From: Bacteroidia bacterium
GTDB taxonomy: Bacteria; Bacteroidota; Bacteroidia; J057
Length of the DNA: 52,587 bases
Reading direction: 5' to 3'
Assembly (NCBI GenBank): GCA_022760475.1
Contig: JALEFZ010000078.1
Coordinates: 1-52,587 of the forward strand
Part shown: piece by piece, positions 25,392-33,346 of the stretch
Numbering within the stretch: the first letter of the stretch is position 1
Layout of the letters: the number at the start of each line of letters is the position of its first letter
Notes under the pieces: model-generated
The model's database searches: none
What the model saw: the letters and a program-made list of their open reading frames with translations, nothing else
What the model was told of the DNA's origin: nothing
Translations under genes and position numbers: made by a program

Positions 25392-25429
25392 AAGTTTACC
25401 ATTTGGGAATAATCCGACTTCGTAAACTT
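25392..25429. promoter_or_regulatory. Inverted repeat upstream of susC
   Basis: AAGTTTAC (25392-25399) and GTAAACTT (25422-25429) are perfect complements 22 bp apart, 64-101 bp before the susC start. It may be a regulator-binding site for the susC-susD operon. Confidence 0.3.
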
Positions 25430-25578
25430 AACGTTACTAAATTATGAATGGTTTACAAAGTCTTACAGGGAAATTCTTGCGAATTGTCACCTTTGCAAAA
25501 TTGACCTAGTGCTTAGAGGACGGGGAGTTTTGGGAAGCCTCTCTTGCTAAAAGCCTTTTGGGAAGCTTTTGATCTAAA

Positions 25579-25608
25579 ACCCTGTCAGAGTTATAACCCT
25601 GACAGGGT
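25579..25608. repeat. Palindromic repeat, copy 1
   Basis: A 30-bp near-perfect palindrome (CCCTGTCAGAGTTA then TAACCCTGACAGGG with one flanking A/T pair). Only one base breaks the symmetry. It is the same element as at 33027-33060 and 33273-33300. Confidence 0.8.
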
Positions 25609-25755
25609 CCTTTATGATTTGCCCGTCAAAAACGAATTTTCTTCCATGAATTTCACAAAAAATAGCTCTGCATTGATTTCTTTTAAGGTTTAGGCAAAGG
25701 TTATTGGAATAATCAACCCTTTAGCCTCAAAAACTTATGGATAGAATCCACGACA

Positions 25756-25782
25756 CCCTGACAGGCTTATAAGGCTGACGGG
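25756..25782. repeat. Palindromic repeat, degenerate copy 2
   Basis: CCCTGACAGGC-TTATAA-GGCTGACGGG keeps the CCCTGACAGG / central TTATAA pattern with several changes. It is 147 bp from copy 1 and probably a decayed family member. Confidence 0.6.
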
Positions 25783-25940
25783 ACATAGGATTGATAATAC
25801 CTTTTCGGCAGAAATAAGCCTTCAAATCCAAGTCTGACATTGTTGAAAAACTAATGTGAAAATCTATTTCATTTTATATAGTTTTAGTATCCACATATTT
25901 CAGAAGGAAGTCCCCATTACAAAGGAATCAACACAGAATA

Positions 25941-25955
25941 GAGGAGAACGAAATG
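25941..25955 (+). promoter_or_regulatory. Strong Shine-Dalgarno sequence of dnaE
   Basis: GAGGAG (25941-25946) lies 6 nt before the dnaE ATG (25953), a near-ideal match to the 16S rRNA anti-Shine-Dalgarno. Such a site is uncommon in this phylum, where most leaders are A-rich, and it fixes the start codon. Confidence 0.7.
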
Positions 25956-28900
25956 CAATTTGCCCATTTACATAATCACACAGAATATAGCCTACTGGAT
26001 GGAGCAGCCAAGATCAGTGATCTCACAAAAAAAGCTGCCAATCTTGGGATGAGCCATGTTGCCATCACCGATCATGGAAATATGTTTGGCGTGCCAAGAT
26101 TCGTTTTGGCTGCCAAGAAAAATGGCCTTACTCCCATAGTAGGGTGTGAGTTTTACATCATCGATGGAGATTCGACCAAAAAAGAAAAAGGCCAGAAAAG
26201 GTTTCATCAGATCATGTGGGCGAAAAATGCAGAGGGCTATAAAAACCTGGTCAAATTATGCTCTTATGGCTATACTGATGGCTATTACTACAAGCCCAGG
26301 ATAGATAAGGAAATCCTTAAACGCCACGCTGCAGGAACCATTGCCTCTACCTGCTGCTTGGCATCACAGGTGAATAGAACCCTTATTGAAAAGGGTGAAA
26401 CAGAAGCCGAAAAAGTCCTAAAAGAGTATATGGACATTTTTGGTAAGGAAAACTACTATGTCGAAATCCAGCGCCATGACCTCGGCGATATGGAAAAGTG
26501 TAACGAATGGCTGATCAGGATGGCCAAAAAGCATGACCTCATTGTCATTGCGACCAATGATGTACACTATGTGAATGAGGAAGATGCAGAGGCTCATGAC
26601 TTGCTTCTAGCCCTTCAGACATCTTCAGATTATGCAGACCCCAACCGATTCAGGTTTACCGATGACCATAACCGTCTGAATCCCAGATTTTTCTTTAAGA
26701 GTCAGGATGAAATGCAACAATTGTTTCACGACATTCCTGAAGCCCTTGACAATACCATGCACCTGGCAGAAAGGTGTGTCTTTGAAATGGATTTGACTGG
26801 GGACATGATTCTCCCTCAGTATAAGGTACCGCCGCAATTTGCATCCATGGACGACTACCTACGTCATATGGTTTGGGAAAGAGCTCCCAAGCGATATAGG
26901 GAAATCACAGAAGAGCATAGGGAGCGTATTGAACGCGAACTTGCCATCATGAAAAAGATGGGATATGCAGGCTACTTCCTTATCGTACAGTCCTTTACAA
27001 CAGTAGCCCGTGAAAGGGGAGTTTACGTAGGACCGGGGCGTGGTTCGGCAGCAGGTTCTGTGGTGGCTTATATCCTGGGGATCATTGACATTGACCCATT
27101 GAAATATGACCTGCTTTTTGAAAGGTTCCTGAATCCTGAAAGGGTTTCTCCTCCGGACATTGATATTGACTTTGATGATGAAGGACGCCAGGAGGTGATT
27201 GATTATGTGGTAGAGGAATATGGACGGAAGTCCGTTTCCCAGGTAATTACCTATGGAACCATGGGTGCAAAAACTGCACTAAGAGATGTGGGAAGGACTT
27301 TAGGGATTCCACTGGCTGAGGTGAATCGTATCGCCAAACTCATTCCTGATAAGCCGGGCATGTCATTTAAAAAAGCCCTTGACCCCGAAAAGAACCCTGA
27401 CCATTCTGAAGAGTTGGGGAAACTCTTCAAGAGTACAGATCCCTTAGTCAATAAAATGATGCGCTTTGCAAAAACCCTGGAAGGGACAGCAAGGCATACA
27501 GGGGTTCATGCCTGTGCAGTAATTATTGCCCCAGAAGATGTTACCAACTATGCTCCTATTTCTACTGCGAAAGATGGAGTAATTACCACCCAATATGATG
27601 GCCCTATGGCCGAGATGTGTGGCTTGCTGAAGATGGACTTCCTGGGCTTGAAAACCCTATCCATCCTTAAAATAGCCATCAGATTAGTCAAAGAAAATCA
27701 TGGGGTCGAAATTGATCCAGACGAAATACCATTAACAGATAAAAAGACCTACGAGCTTTACCAAAGAGGCGATACCGTAGCAACCTTCCAGTTTGAGTCC
27801 GATGGAATGCGTAAGTACCTTCGCCAACTCAAACCAACCAACATAGAGGACCTCATCGCCATGAATGCCCTTTACCGTCCGGGACCGATGGACAACATAC
27901 CTACCTTCGTCGCCAGGAAGCATGGTAGGGAAAAAACAGAATATCTGCACCCAATTCTGGAACCTATTCTTAAAAATACCTACGGAATCATGGTCTACCA
28001 GGAGCAAATCATGCAGGTTGCCCGAGAAATGGGCGGCTACTCCATGGGTGGCGCCGACCTTCTACGTCGAGCAATGGGTAAGAAGAAGATGGAGATCATG
28101 GAGAAGGAGAAGGTCAACTTCGTAAATGGTGCCATGGAAAGGGAGGTCGACAAGAAAACTGCTGAGGAAGTATATGCCTTGATGACCAAATTTGCCTCCT
28201 ACGGTTTCAATAAGTCGCACTCTGCGGCCTATTCCGTACTCGCATTCAAAACCTCCTACCTCAAAGCCCATTATCCGGCAGAATACATGGCTTCGGTATT
28301 GACGAACAATGCCACGGACATCAAAAAAATCACATTCTTTATTGAAGAATGTAGGAGAATGGGAATTGAAGTGCTCCCTCCCAATGTAAATGAATCGCAA
28401 GCCTTGTTCTCTGTAAATAAAGAAGGACAAATTCGGTTTGGCCTGGAAGCCATTAAAGGCGTCGGGCACGCTGTGGTAGAAAGTTTGATAAATGAAAGAC
28501 ATGAAAATGGGCCTTATGATTCTATTTTTGACATCTGTGTCCGCATGCCAGCCCGAAGCATCAATAGAAAAACCCTCGAATGTCTTGCTTATGGGGGAGC
28601 CATAGATAATTTTGGTGTAGAACGGTTCCGCTATTTTCTTCCCTACAGTGATAAGGATTCAGCAAATGTTCTGGAAAAAGCTGTTCAATATGGAACCAAG
28701 GTAAAGCAGGAAAAACTATCTCCTCAGGTGAGCCTTTTCGGAGATAGCTCAGCCAACGGTGTTTCCATTCCAGAGCCAGTTATTCCAACGGGAACCTTTG
28801 ACGATGGCATCATCCTCGAACAATGGTCCGAACTTGAAAAGCTGAATTATGAGAAGGAAATGATTGGTTTCTACCTTTCGGGGCACCCTCTGGATCGCTA

Positions 28901-29465
28901 CCGTTGGCAAATCGAATCCTTCTGCAACACCAGCATTGGAGATCTCGAAGAAAAAAGGCCAAGAGAAATCAGAATGGCGGGAATTGTTACCTCTGTGAGG
29001 GAAAGGGTCTCTCGCCGAGGCAATAAATTCATGAGTTTCACCATAGAGGATTTCCAGGATTCTATTGAACAGGCACTTTTTGGGGAGCAATACGAAAAGT
29101 TTAGGGGCCTGATACAGGTAGATGAAATGCTTTATATCGTGGGTGCTTATCAACCCAGACGCTATGACCCTACCGAGTTCGAGCTTCGCATCAATGAAAT
29201 TCGAATTCTTTCGGAAGAACTATTTGATAAGATGTCGAAGACCCTTTTCCTAGAGTTTTTCACAGAGGAATTAACCGAAGGGATGGTCCATGAAATGGAG
29301 CGGGTATTTACTAAGCACCCTGGAAATAAAAGCCTGAAATTCAGGGTAAAGGACAGACATTATGCAGCTGATATTACCCTACTTGCCAGTGAATGGAAGG
29401 TATCTCCAAATGGTGACCTGATCAAAGAACTGGATGACCTAGGGCTGAAATATTGGTTAGGCTAA
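25953..29465 (+). CDS. dnaE: DNA polymerase III alpha subunit
   Basis: The replicative polymerase catalytic subunit, 1170 residues (E. coli 1160). The N-terminal PHP domain starts FAHLHNHTEYSLLDGAAKI and contains ITDHGNMFG. The polymerase core has the GPGRGSAAGS loop, the PDIDIDF motif with catalytic Asp402 and Asp404, and the third catalytic Asp562 in KMDFLGLKTL (by alignment with E. coli 401/403/555). The C-terminal region has the beta-clamp-binding motif QVSLF (925-929) and an OB-fold near GIVTSVRERVSRRGNKFMSF. A strong Shine-Dalgarno defines the start. It is followed 44 bp later by an MscS gene on the same strand. Confidence 0.97.
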   Translation: MQFAHLHNHTEYSLLDGAAKISDLTKKAANLGMSHVAITDHGNMFGVPRFVLAAKKNGLTPIVGCEFYIIDGDSTKKEKGQKRFHQIMWAKNAEGYKNLVKLCSYGYTDGYYYKPRIDKEILKRHAAGTIASTCCLASQVNRTLIEKGETEAEKVLKEYMDIFGKENYYVEIQRHDLGDMEKCNEWLIRMAKKHDLIVIATNDVHYVNEEDAEAHDLLLALQTSSDYADPNRFRFTDDHNRLNPRFFFKSQDEMQQLFHDIPEALDNTMHLAERCVFEMDLTGDMILPQYKVPPQFASMDDYLRHMVWERAPKRYREITEEHRERIERELAIMKKMGYAGYFLIVQSFTTVARERGVYVGPGRGSAAGSVVAYILGIIDIDPLKYDLLFERFLNPERVSPPDIDIDFDDEGRQEVIDYVVEEYGRKSVSQVITYGTMGAKTALRDVGRTLGIPLAEVNRIAKLIPDKPGMSFKKALDPEKNPDHSEELGKLFKSTDPLVNKMMRFAKTLEGTARHTGVHACAVIIAPEDVTNYAPISTAKDGVITTQYDGPMAEMCGLLKMDFLGLKTLSILKIAIRLVKENHGVEIDPDEIPLTDKKTYELYQRGDTVATFQFESDGMRKYLRQLKPTNIEDLIAMNALYRPGPMDNIPTFVARKHGREKTEYLHPILEPILKNTYGIMVYQEQIMQVAREMGGYSMGGADLLRRAMGKKKMEIMEKEKVNFVNGAMEREVDKKTAEEVYALMTKFASYGFNKSHSAAYSVLAFKTSYLKAHYPAEYMASVLTNNATDIKKITFFIEECRRMGIEVLPPNVNESQALFSVNKEGQIRFGLEAIKGVGHAVVESLINERHENGPYDSIFDICVRMPARSINRKTLECLAYGGAIDNFGVERFRYFLPYSDKDSANVLEKAVQYGTKVKQEKLSPQVSLFGDSSANGVSIPEPVIPTGTFDDGIILEQWSELEKLNYEKEMIGFYLSGHPLDRYRWQIESFCNTSIGDLEEKRPREIRMAGIVTSVRERVSRRGNKFMSFTIEDFQDSIEQALFGEQYEKFRGLIQVDEMLYIVGAYQPRRYDPTEFELRINEIRILSEELFDKMSKTLFLEFFTEELTEGMVHEMERVFTKHPGNKSLKFRVKDRHYAADITLLASEWKVSPNGDLIKELDDLGLKYWLG

Positions 29466-29509
29466 TGTGTTGAGGTTCTGTAGTTTGCAGATTCCAAAAC
29501 TCTAATTAA

Positions 29510-30445
29510 ATGAAATCCTTCCGCAAACTGATACTTCCTTTCCTTTTTATAGGGCTGGTGATAATTTTGAATTTCTTCCTGATTCCGGAATTGGATGTCC
29601 CTGAAAAACAAAGTATTGGCTTTGAAAGGGCGGCAAAAATCCTGATGATTTTCGGGATTTGCTGGGGGTTAATCATTAGCCTAAGGGGAATCAAACAGAT
29701 TTTCCTCAAAAATTTTGACATTAATAAAGAAGATAACCTTCGCTACAGGAAGTTTTTCACCCAATACAATATCCTGGAAAAGCTGCTAAGCTTCCTGATT
29801 GTTTTTTTGGGTGTAGCTTTTTCTTTGATGCTTTTCGATGGGGTTCGTCAATTGGGTGTCAGTCTTTTCGCTTCAGCAGGTATTACCGGGATTATCCTTG
29901 GATTTGCTGCGCAAAAGCTGATAGGTACCGCTCTTGCGGGATTGCAGTTGGCATTTACCCAACCCATTCGATTGGATGATGTGTTGGTAGTAGAAGGCGA
30001 ATGGGGAAGAGTTGAAGAAATTAACCTGACCTATGTAGTTATTAAGATTTGGGATAAAAGAAGACTTATCCTTCCAAGTACCTATTTCATCGAAAAACCC
30101 TTTGAAAACTGGACAAGGACAAATGCAGAAATTATGGGCACAGTTTTTCTTCATACACACTATAATGTACCCTTTGAAGCCATGAGAGCTGAACTTGATA
30201 AAATTCTTGCTGCGACCCCACTTTGGGATGGACAGGTCAAGGAGTTGGTGGTAACACAAGCCAAGGAAAGCGCAGTTGAATCTCGAATTCTTGTCAGTGC
30301 CAAAGACTCAGGAACAGCCTGGGACCTAAGGGTTCATGTGAGAGAGAAAATGATTAAGTTCCTTCAGGAAAATTACCCAGAGAGTCTACCGATAAGGCGA
30401 ATCGAACTGATTGACAGGCATTCCTCAAATCCTGATTATAGCTAG
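29510..30445 (+). CDS. MscS-family mechanosensitive ion channel
   Basis: A 311-residue inner-membrane channel that opens under membrane tension and releases osmolytes. Three membrane segments precede the pore-lining helix region with ASAGITGIILGFAAQKLIGTALAGLQLAFTQPIRLDDVLVVEGEWGRVEEI, the conserved MscS core that leads into the cytoplasmic beta domain (NLTYVVIKIWDKRRLILPSTYFIEKPFENWTR). The rest forms the cytoplasmic cage. No extra regulatory domain is visible. It probably sits in a dnaE-mscS-dehydrogenase transcript, with gaps of 44 and 18 bp. Confidence 0.93.
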   Translation: MKSFRKLILPFLFIGLVIILNFFLIPELDVPEKQSIGFERAAKILMIFGICWGLIISLRGIKQIFLKNFDINKEDNLRYRKFFTQYNILEKLLSFLIVFLGVAFSLMLFDGVRQLGVSLFASAGITGIILGFAAQKLIGTALAGLQLAFTQPIRLDDVLVVEGEWGRVEEINLTYVVIKIWDKRRLILPSTYFIEKPFENWTRTNAEIMGTVFLHTHYNVPFEAMRAELDKILAATPLWDGQVKELVVTQAKESAVESRILVSAKDSGTAWDLRVHVREKMIKFLQENYPESLPIRRIELIDRHSSNPDYS

Positions 30446-30463
30446 AAAATTACGCTATTGACT

Positions 30464-31423
30464 ATGAGAGATTATAAAATTGTATTCCTGGATGCTGCAA
30501 CTATAGGCCAAGTTGAAGAAATTGCAGAACTGCATAAATTTGGAGAACTCATTTTATGGGAATATACCCCTGTCGAAAAAGTCATAGATAGGATCAGGGA
30601 TGCTGAAATCCTTATTATCAACAAAGTCAAACTCACCCAACAAGTCCTTTCTCAAGCTCCAAAGCTAAAGCTCATCTGCATTACCGCAACCGGAACAGAC
30701 AATGTTGATACAGAATATGCAGAAAGCAGGGGCATTCCAGTAAAAAATGCGAAGGCATATGCGGCAGAATCAGTTGCCCAACATAGCTTCGCAGTACTTC
30801 TTCACCTGTTACATAAACTGGATTTCCATCAGCAATACATCCATGATGGCAGTTATAGTCGGGGGAAAATATTCACCAATGTAAGCCGAAACATTCCCTT
30901 GCTCAAAGGCAAGCAAATGGGAATCATTGGCTTGGGAAATATTGGTAGTGCTGTTGCCAGGATCGCTGACAAAGGATTTGGGATGAAGGTGAATTATCAT
31001 TCTCCAAGCGGCTGGAAGGATGCCACCAGTTATCAGCATATGGAATTGTCTGAGCTGCTTCAAAGTTCTGATGTCCTTTCTATTCATACTTCTCTCAACA
31101 AATTTTCCAGGCAACTCATCGACCTAAAAAAAATCCGAATGATGAAGGAAAATGCTGTTCTGATCAACATGGGTAGGGGAGCCATCATCAAAGAGGAAGA
31201 TTTAGCGACTGCTTTAAATGAAGGAATGCTTGCAGGAGCCTGTATTGATGTTTTCGAGGAAGAACCCCTAACACTAGATCACCCTTATTTTTCTGTTAAG
31301 AATAGAGAGAAATTAGTTTTAACCCCTCACATAGGCTGGGCGGCATTGGAAGCGAGGAAAAACCTCATGCGGATGATACTGGATGAAGTAAAAGCCTTTG
31401 TTGACTTGAATTCAGGCAATTAA
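30464..31423 (+). CDS. D-isomer-specific 2-hydroxyacid dehydrogenase (glycerate dehydrogenase-like)
   Basis: A 319-residue NAD(P)-dependent oxidoreductase that interconverts 2-keto acids and D-2-hydroxy acids. The dinucleotide-binding motif is GLGNIG (156-161). The catalytic residues are Arg238 in NMGRGAI, Glu267 in VFEEEP and His289 in TPHIGWA. The N-terminal KIVFLDAATIG resembles hydroxypyruvate/glycerate reductases (HprA), which is the best guess for the substrate. ATG 30464 is used; a TTG six bases earlier is less likely. It begins 18 bp after the mscS stop. Its last four bases overlap the convergent DASS gene's stop codon. Confidence 0.9.
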   Translation: MRDYKIVFLDAATIGQVEEIAELHKFGELILWEYTPVEKVIDRIRDAEILIINKVKLTQQVLSQAPKLKLICITATGTDNVDTEYAESRGIPVKNAKAYAAESVAQHSFAVLLHLLHKLDFHQQYIHDGSYSRGKIFTNVSRNIPLLKGKQMGIIGLGNIGSAVARIADKGFGMKVNYHSPSGWKDATSYQHMELSELLQSSDVLSIHTSLNKFSRQLIDLKKIRMMKENAVLINMGRGAIIKEEDLATALNEGMLAGACIDVFEEEPLTLDHPYFSVKNREKLVLTPHIGWAALEARKNLMRMILDEVKAFVDLNSGN

Positions 31424-32859
31424 AATAACAGGGGAACGATCCACTGCCCTACTCCAATCAGTACAATTATGGACAAAACATTCATAATGAAACCGACTCT
31501 GGCCATCTGATAAACCCTGATGTGGCCTGAAGCAAAAACTATGGCATTGGGAGGGGTAGCCATCGGAAGCATAAAAGCACAAGATGATGCCAAGGTCAGC
31601 GGGATCAGCACATGAATCATGGGCATATCCAGGCCAATGGCGATTCCTGCAACCACAGGAACAAAAATGGTTACCAGAGCTACATTGGACATGATTTCGG
31701 TCATAAAAAGCATAATGCAAATTAGAATGGCCGAAATCGCGAAAGAACTCAGGCTTTCCTGCCCCCTGACCGCATCTGCAATCAAGTCGATGATCCCTGA
31801 CTCTTTCATTCCTCCTGCTAAAGCCAATCCTCCACCAAAAAGTATCAAAATTCCCCATGGGAGCTTCTGGGTATCACGCCAATCCAGTGAAAATTTTCCT
31901 CTATCAAAACTTTGAGGAACAACAAACATAGCTAATGCACCTAAAACAGAAATGCCTGTATCTGAAAGGTCAAGGCCATTGAATGTTTCATTCAGAAGAC
32001 TTCTGAAAATCCACAGAAGGGCAGTCATTACAAAAATAACCAACACCAAGGCTTCTTCTTTTCTCAAGGGACCTAGTTCCTTAATCTGCTCTTCTATCAA
32101 CTTGGAAGAAGATTCAAACTTACCCAGACGGTTGGGATAGAACCACTTAACCACGACCCAGTAATTTACAGCGAGCATGATCAGTACCAATGGAACTCCC
32201 ATCACCATCCAATTGAGGAAACCAAGGGTGATGTCGTGCTCCTTTTCCAGAAACCCCACCAAAAATGAAGTCGGAGGGGTTCCAATGATGGTTCCCATTC
32301 CTCCGATGTTGGCAGAAAAAGCTATGCCGAGCATGATGCTCATGGCAAAATTTTGGTCGTTTTTTGTGAAGCCATCCTTGTCATTGATCAACAAAGAAAT
32401 GACAGAAGTAGCAATGGGCAGCATCAGAACTGTACTCGCCGTATTTGAAATCCACATACTGAGCAAGGCAGTTGAAAGCATAAAACCCAGAACGATTCCA
32501 TTGGCATGGGTGCCAGTAAGCCCGATTATGGTAAGGGCAATCCTGCGATGAAGATTCACTTTCTCCATCGCCAGGGCGATGACAAAACCACCAAAAAAGA
32601 GGAAGATGATGTGGTTCCCATAGGCGTTAGCAACTTCCTTGATCCCCAAAATATCAAGCAAAGGAAAAATGGCCAAGGGAATAAGTGCAGTAACAGAAAT
32701 AGAGACAGTTTCGGTTACCCACCACATGACCATCCACAAGGCAACTCCAAGTACAGCATCCGCTTTTGGCGAAATTATGTCAATCGGTAGCATTGCCATA
32801 GATAGACACAATAGCGGACCTGCGATCAGGGCAAATTGCTTGTATTTTGGATATTCCAT
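31420..32859 (-). CDS. SLC13/DASS-family sodium:dicarboxylate (anion) symporter
   Basis: A 479-residue transporter with about 11 membrane segments that couples Na+ uptake to dicarboxylate (or sulfate) import. The first substrate/sodium motif is SNT (138-140) in WISNTASTVLMLPIA, and the repeat-related second motif is SNV (391-393) in MSNVALVTIFVPVV; the change from SNT to SNV occurs in other family members. The internal ANIGGMGTIIGTPPT stretch is a standard signature. The substrate cannot be told from sequence. It has its own promoter-like box upstream. The next gene is NhaD's neighbourhood, hinting at a sodium economy. Confidence 0.92.
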   Translation of the reverse strand: MEYPKYKQFALIAGPLLCLSMAMLPIDIISPKADAVLGVALWMVMWWVTETVSISVTALIPLAIFPLLDILGIKEVANAYGNHIIFLFFGGFVIALAMEKVNLHRRIALTIIGLTGTHANGIVLGFMLSTALLSMWISNTASTVLMLPIATSVISLLINDKDGFTKNDQNFAMSIMLGIAFSANIGGMGTIIGTPPTSFLVGFLEKEHDITLGFLNWMVMGVPLVLIMLAVNYWVVVKWFYPNRLGKFESSSKLIEEQIKELGPLRKEEALVLVIFVMTALLWIFRSLLNETFNGLDLSDTGISVLGALAMFVVPQSFDRGKFSLDWRDTQKLPWGILILFGGGLALAGGMKESGIIDLIADAVRGQESLSSFAISAILICIMLFMTEIMSNVALVTIFVPVVAGIAIGLDMPMIHVLIPLTLASSCAFMLPMATPPNAIVFASGHIRVYQMARVGFIMNVLSIIVLIGVGQWIVPLLF

Positions 32860-32881
32860 TGAATGAGGACTGAAGTATCCC

Positions 32882-32889
32882 CAAAGCTA
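32882..32889 (-). promoter_or_regulatory. Candidate -7 promoter box of the DASS gene
   Basis: Reads TAGCTTTG on the minus strand, an exact TAnnTTTG, 23 bp before the ATG. The -33 TTTG partner is not obvious at the right spacing. Confidence 0.35.
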
Positions 32890-33026
32890 AGAAAATATAG
32901 GAGGTGCTTTTATAGAGCGATCTAATTCTTTGCAAATAAGTCATTAAGCCGGCCCGACATCCGGCTCTTGTAAGTTTGAAGAGAAACTGGGCAGGATGAA
33001 AGACCTTTTCTGCTGTGTTTTTTGGA

Positions 33027-33060
33027 GAGCCCCGTCAGGGTTATAACCCTGACAGGGCTC
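33027..33060. repeat. Palindromic repeat, copy 3
   Basis: A 34-bp near-perfect palindrome: GAGCCCCGTCAGGGTTA then TAACCCTGACAGGGCTC, with one G-T pair. The core is shared with copies 1 and 4. Confidence 0.85.
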
Positions 33061-33272
33061 TGGAAACAAAAGATTCGTGATCTCCTAAAATCAAGTTAGC
33101 TGCTACCATACCTGGGACATTCCAAAAACTCTGTAATCAAGCATTAAAAAACAGGAGAGCCACTTTTAAGGTGCACATTTTCTTTAAAAACCTGCCCTAT
33201 ACCTCCAGGGAACAAGAATATATCAGCCTCAGATAAGCTGATCAGTATGAAAACCTTCCAAATCCTAAACAA

Positions 33273-33300
33273 CCCTGTCAGGGTTATAACCCTGACAGGG
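33273..33300. repeat. Palindromic repeat, copy 4 (perfect)
   Basis: A fully symmetric 28-bp palindrome, CCCTGTCAGGGTTA followed by its exact reverse complement. It is about 240 bp from copy 3, centre to centre. Confidence 0.9.
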
Positions 33301-33346
33301 CTAGATCATTCCAAAGCCAGCAAACATAGCAGCTCTACCTATTCTA

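Larger units (their letters stand above)
25329..25952. other. 624-bp gene-free region between susC and dnaE
   Basis: The region contains promoters for both divergent genes (not individually resolved), the inverted repeat 25392-25429, a tandem 11-mer TTTTGGGAAGC at 25528-25538 and 25556-25566, and two copies of the palindrome family at 25579-25608 and 25756-25782. No reading frame here looks coding. Confidence 0.5.
32860..33346. other. 487-bp gene-free region with paired palindromes
   Basis: Two genes transcribed leftward flank this gap (DASS downstream, VWA upstream). It holds the -7 box at 32882-32889, a GC-rich hairpin (AGCCGG 32947-32952 with CCGGCT 32961-32966) and two copies of the long palindrome. 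Nothing coding is apparent. Confidence 0.55.

Noticed and set aside
25579..33300. Palindromic repeats as a CRISPR array
   Set aside because: The copies are far apart, in different gaps, unequally spaced and without cas genes.
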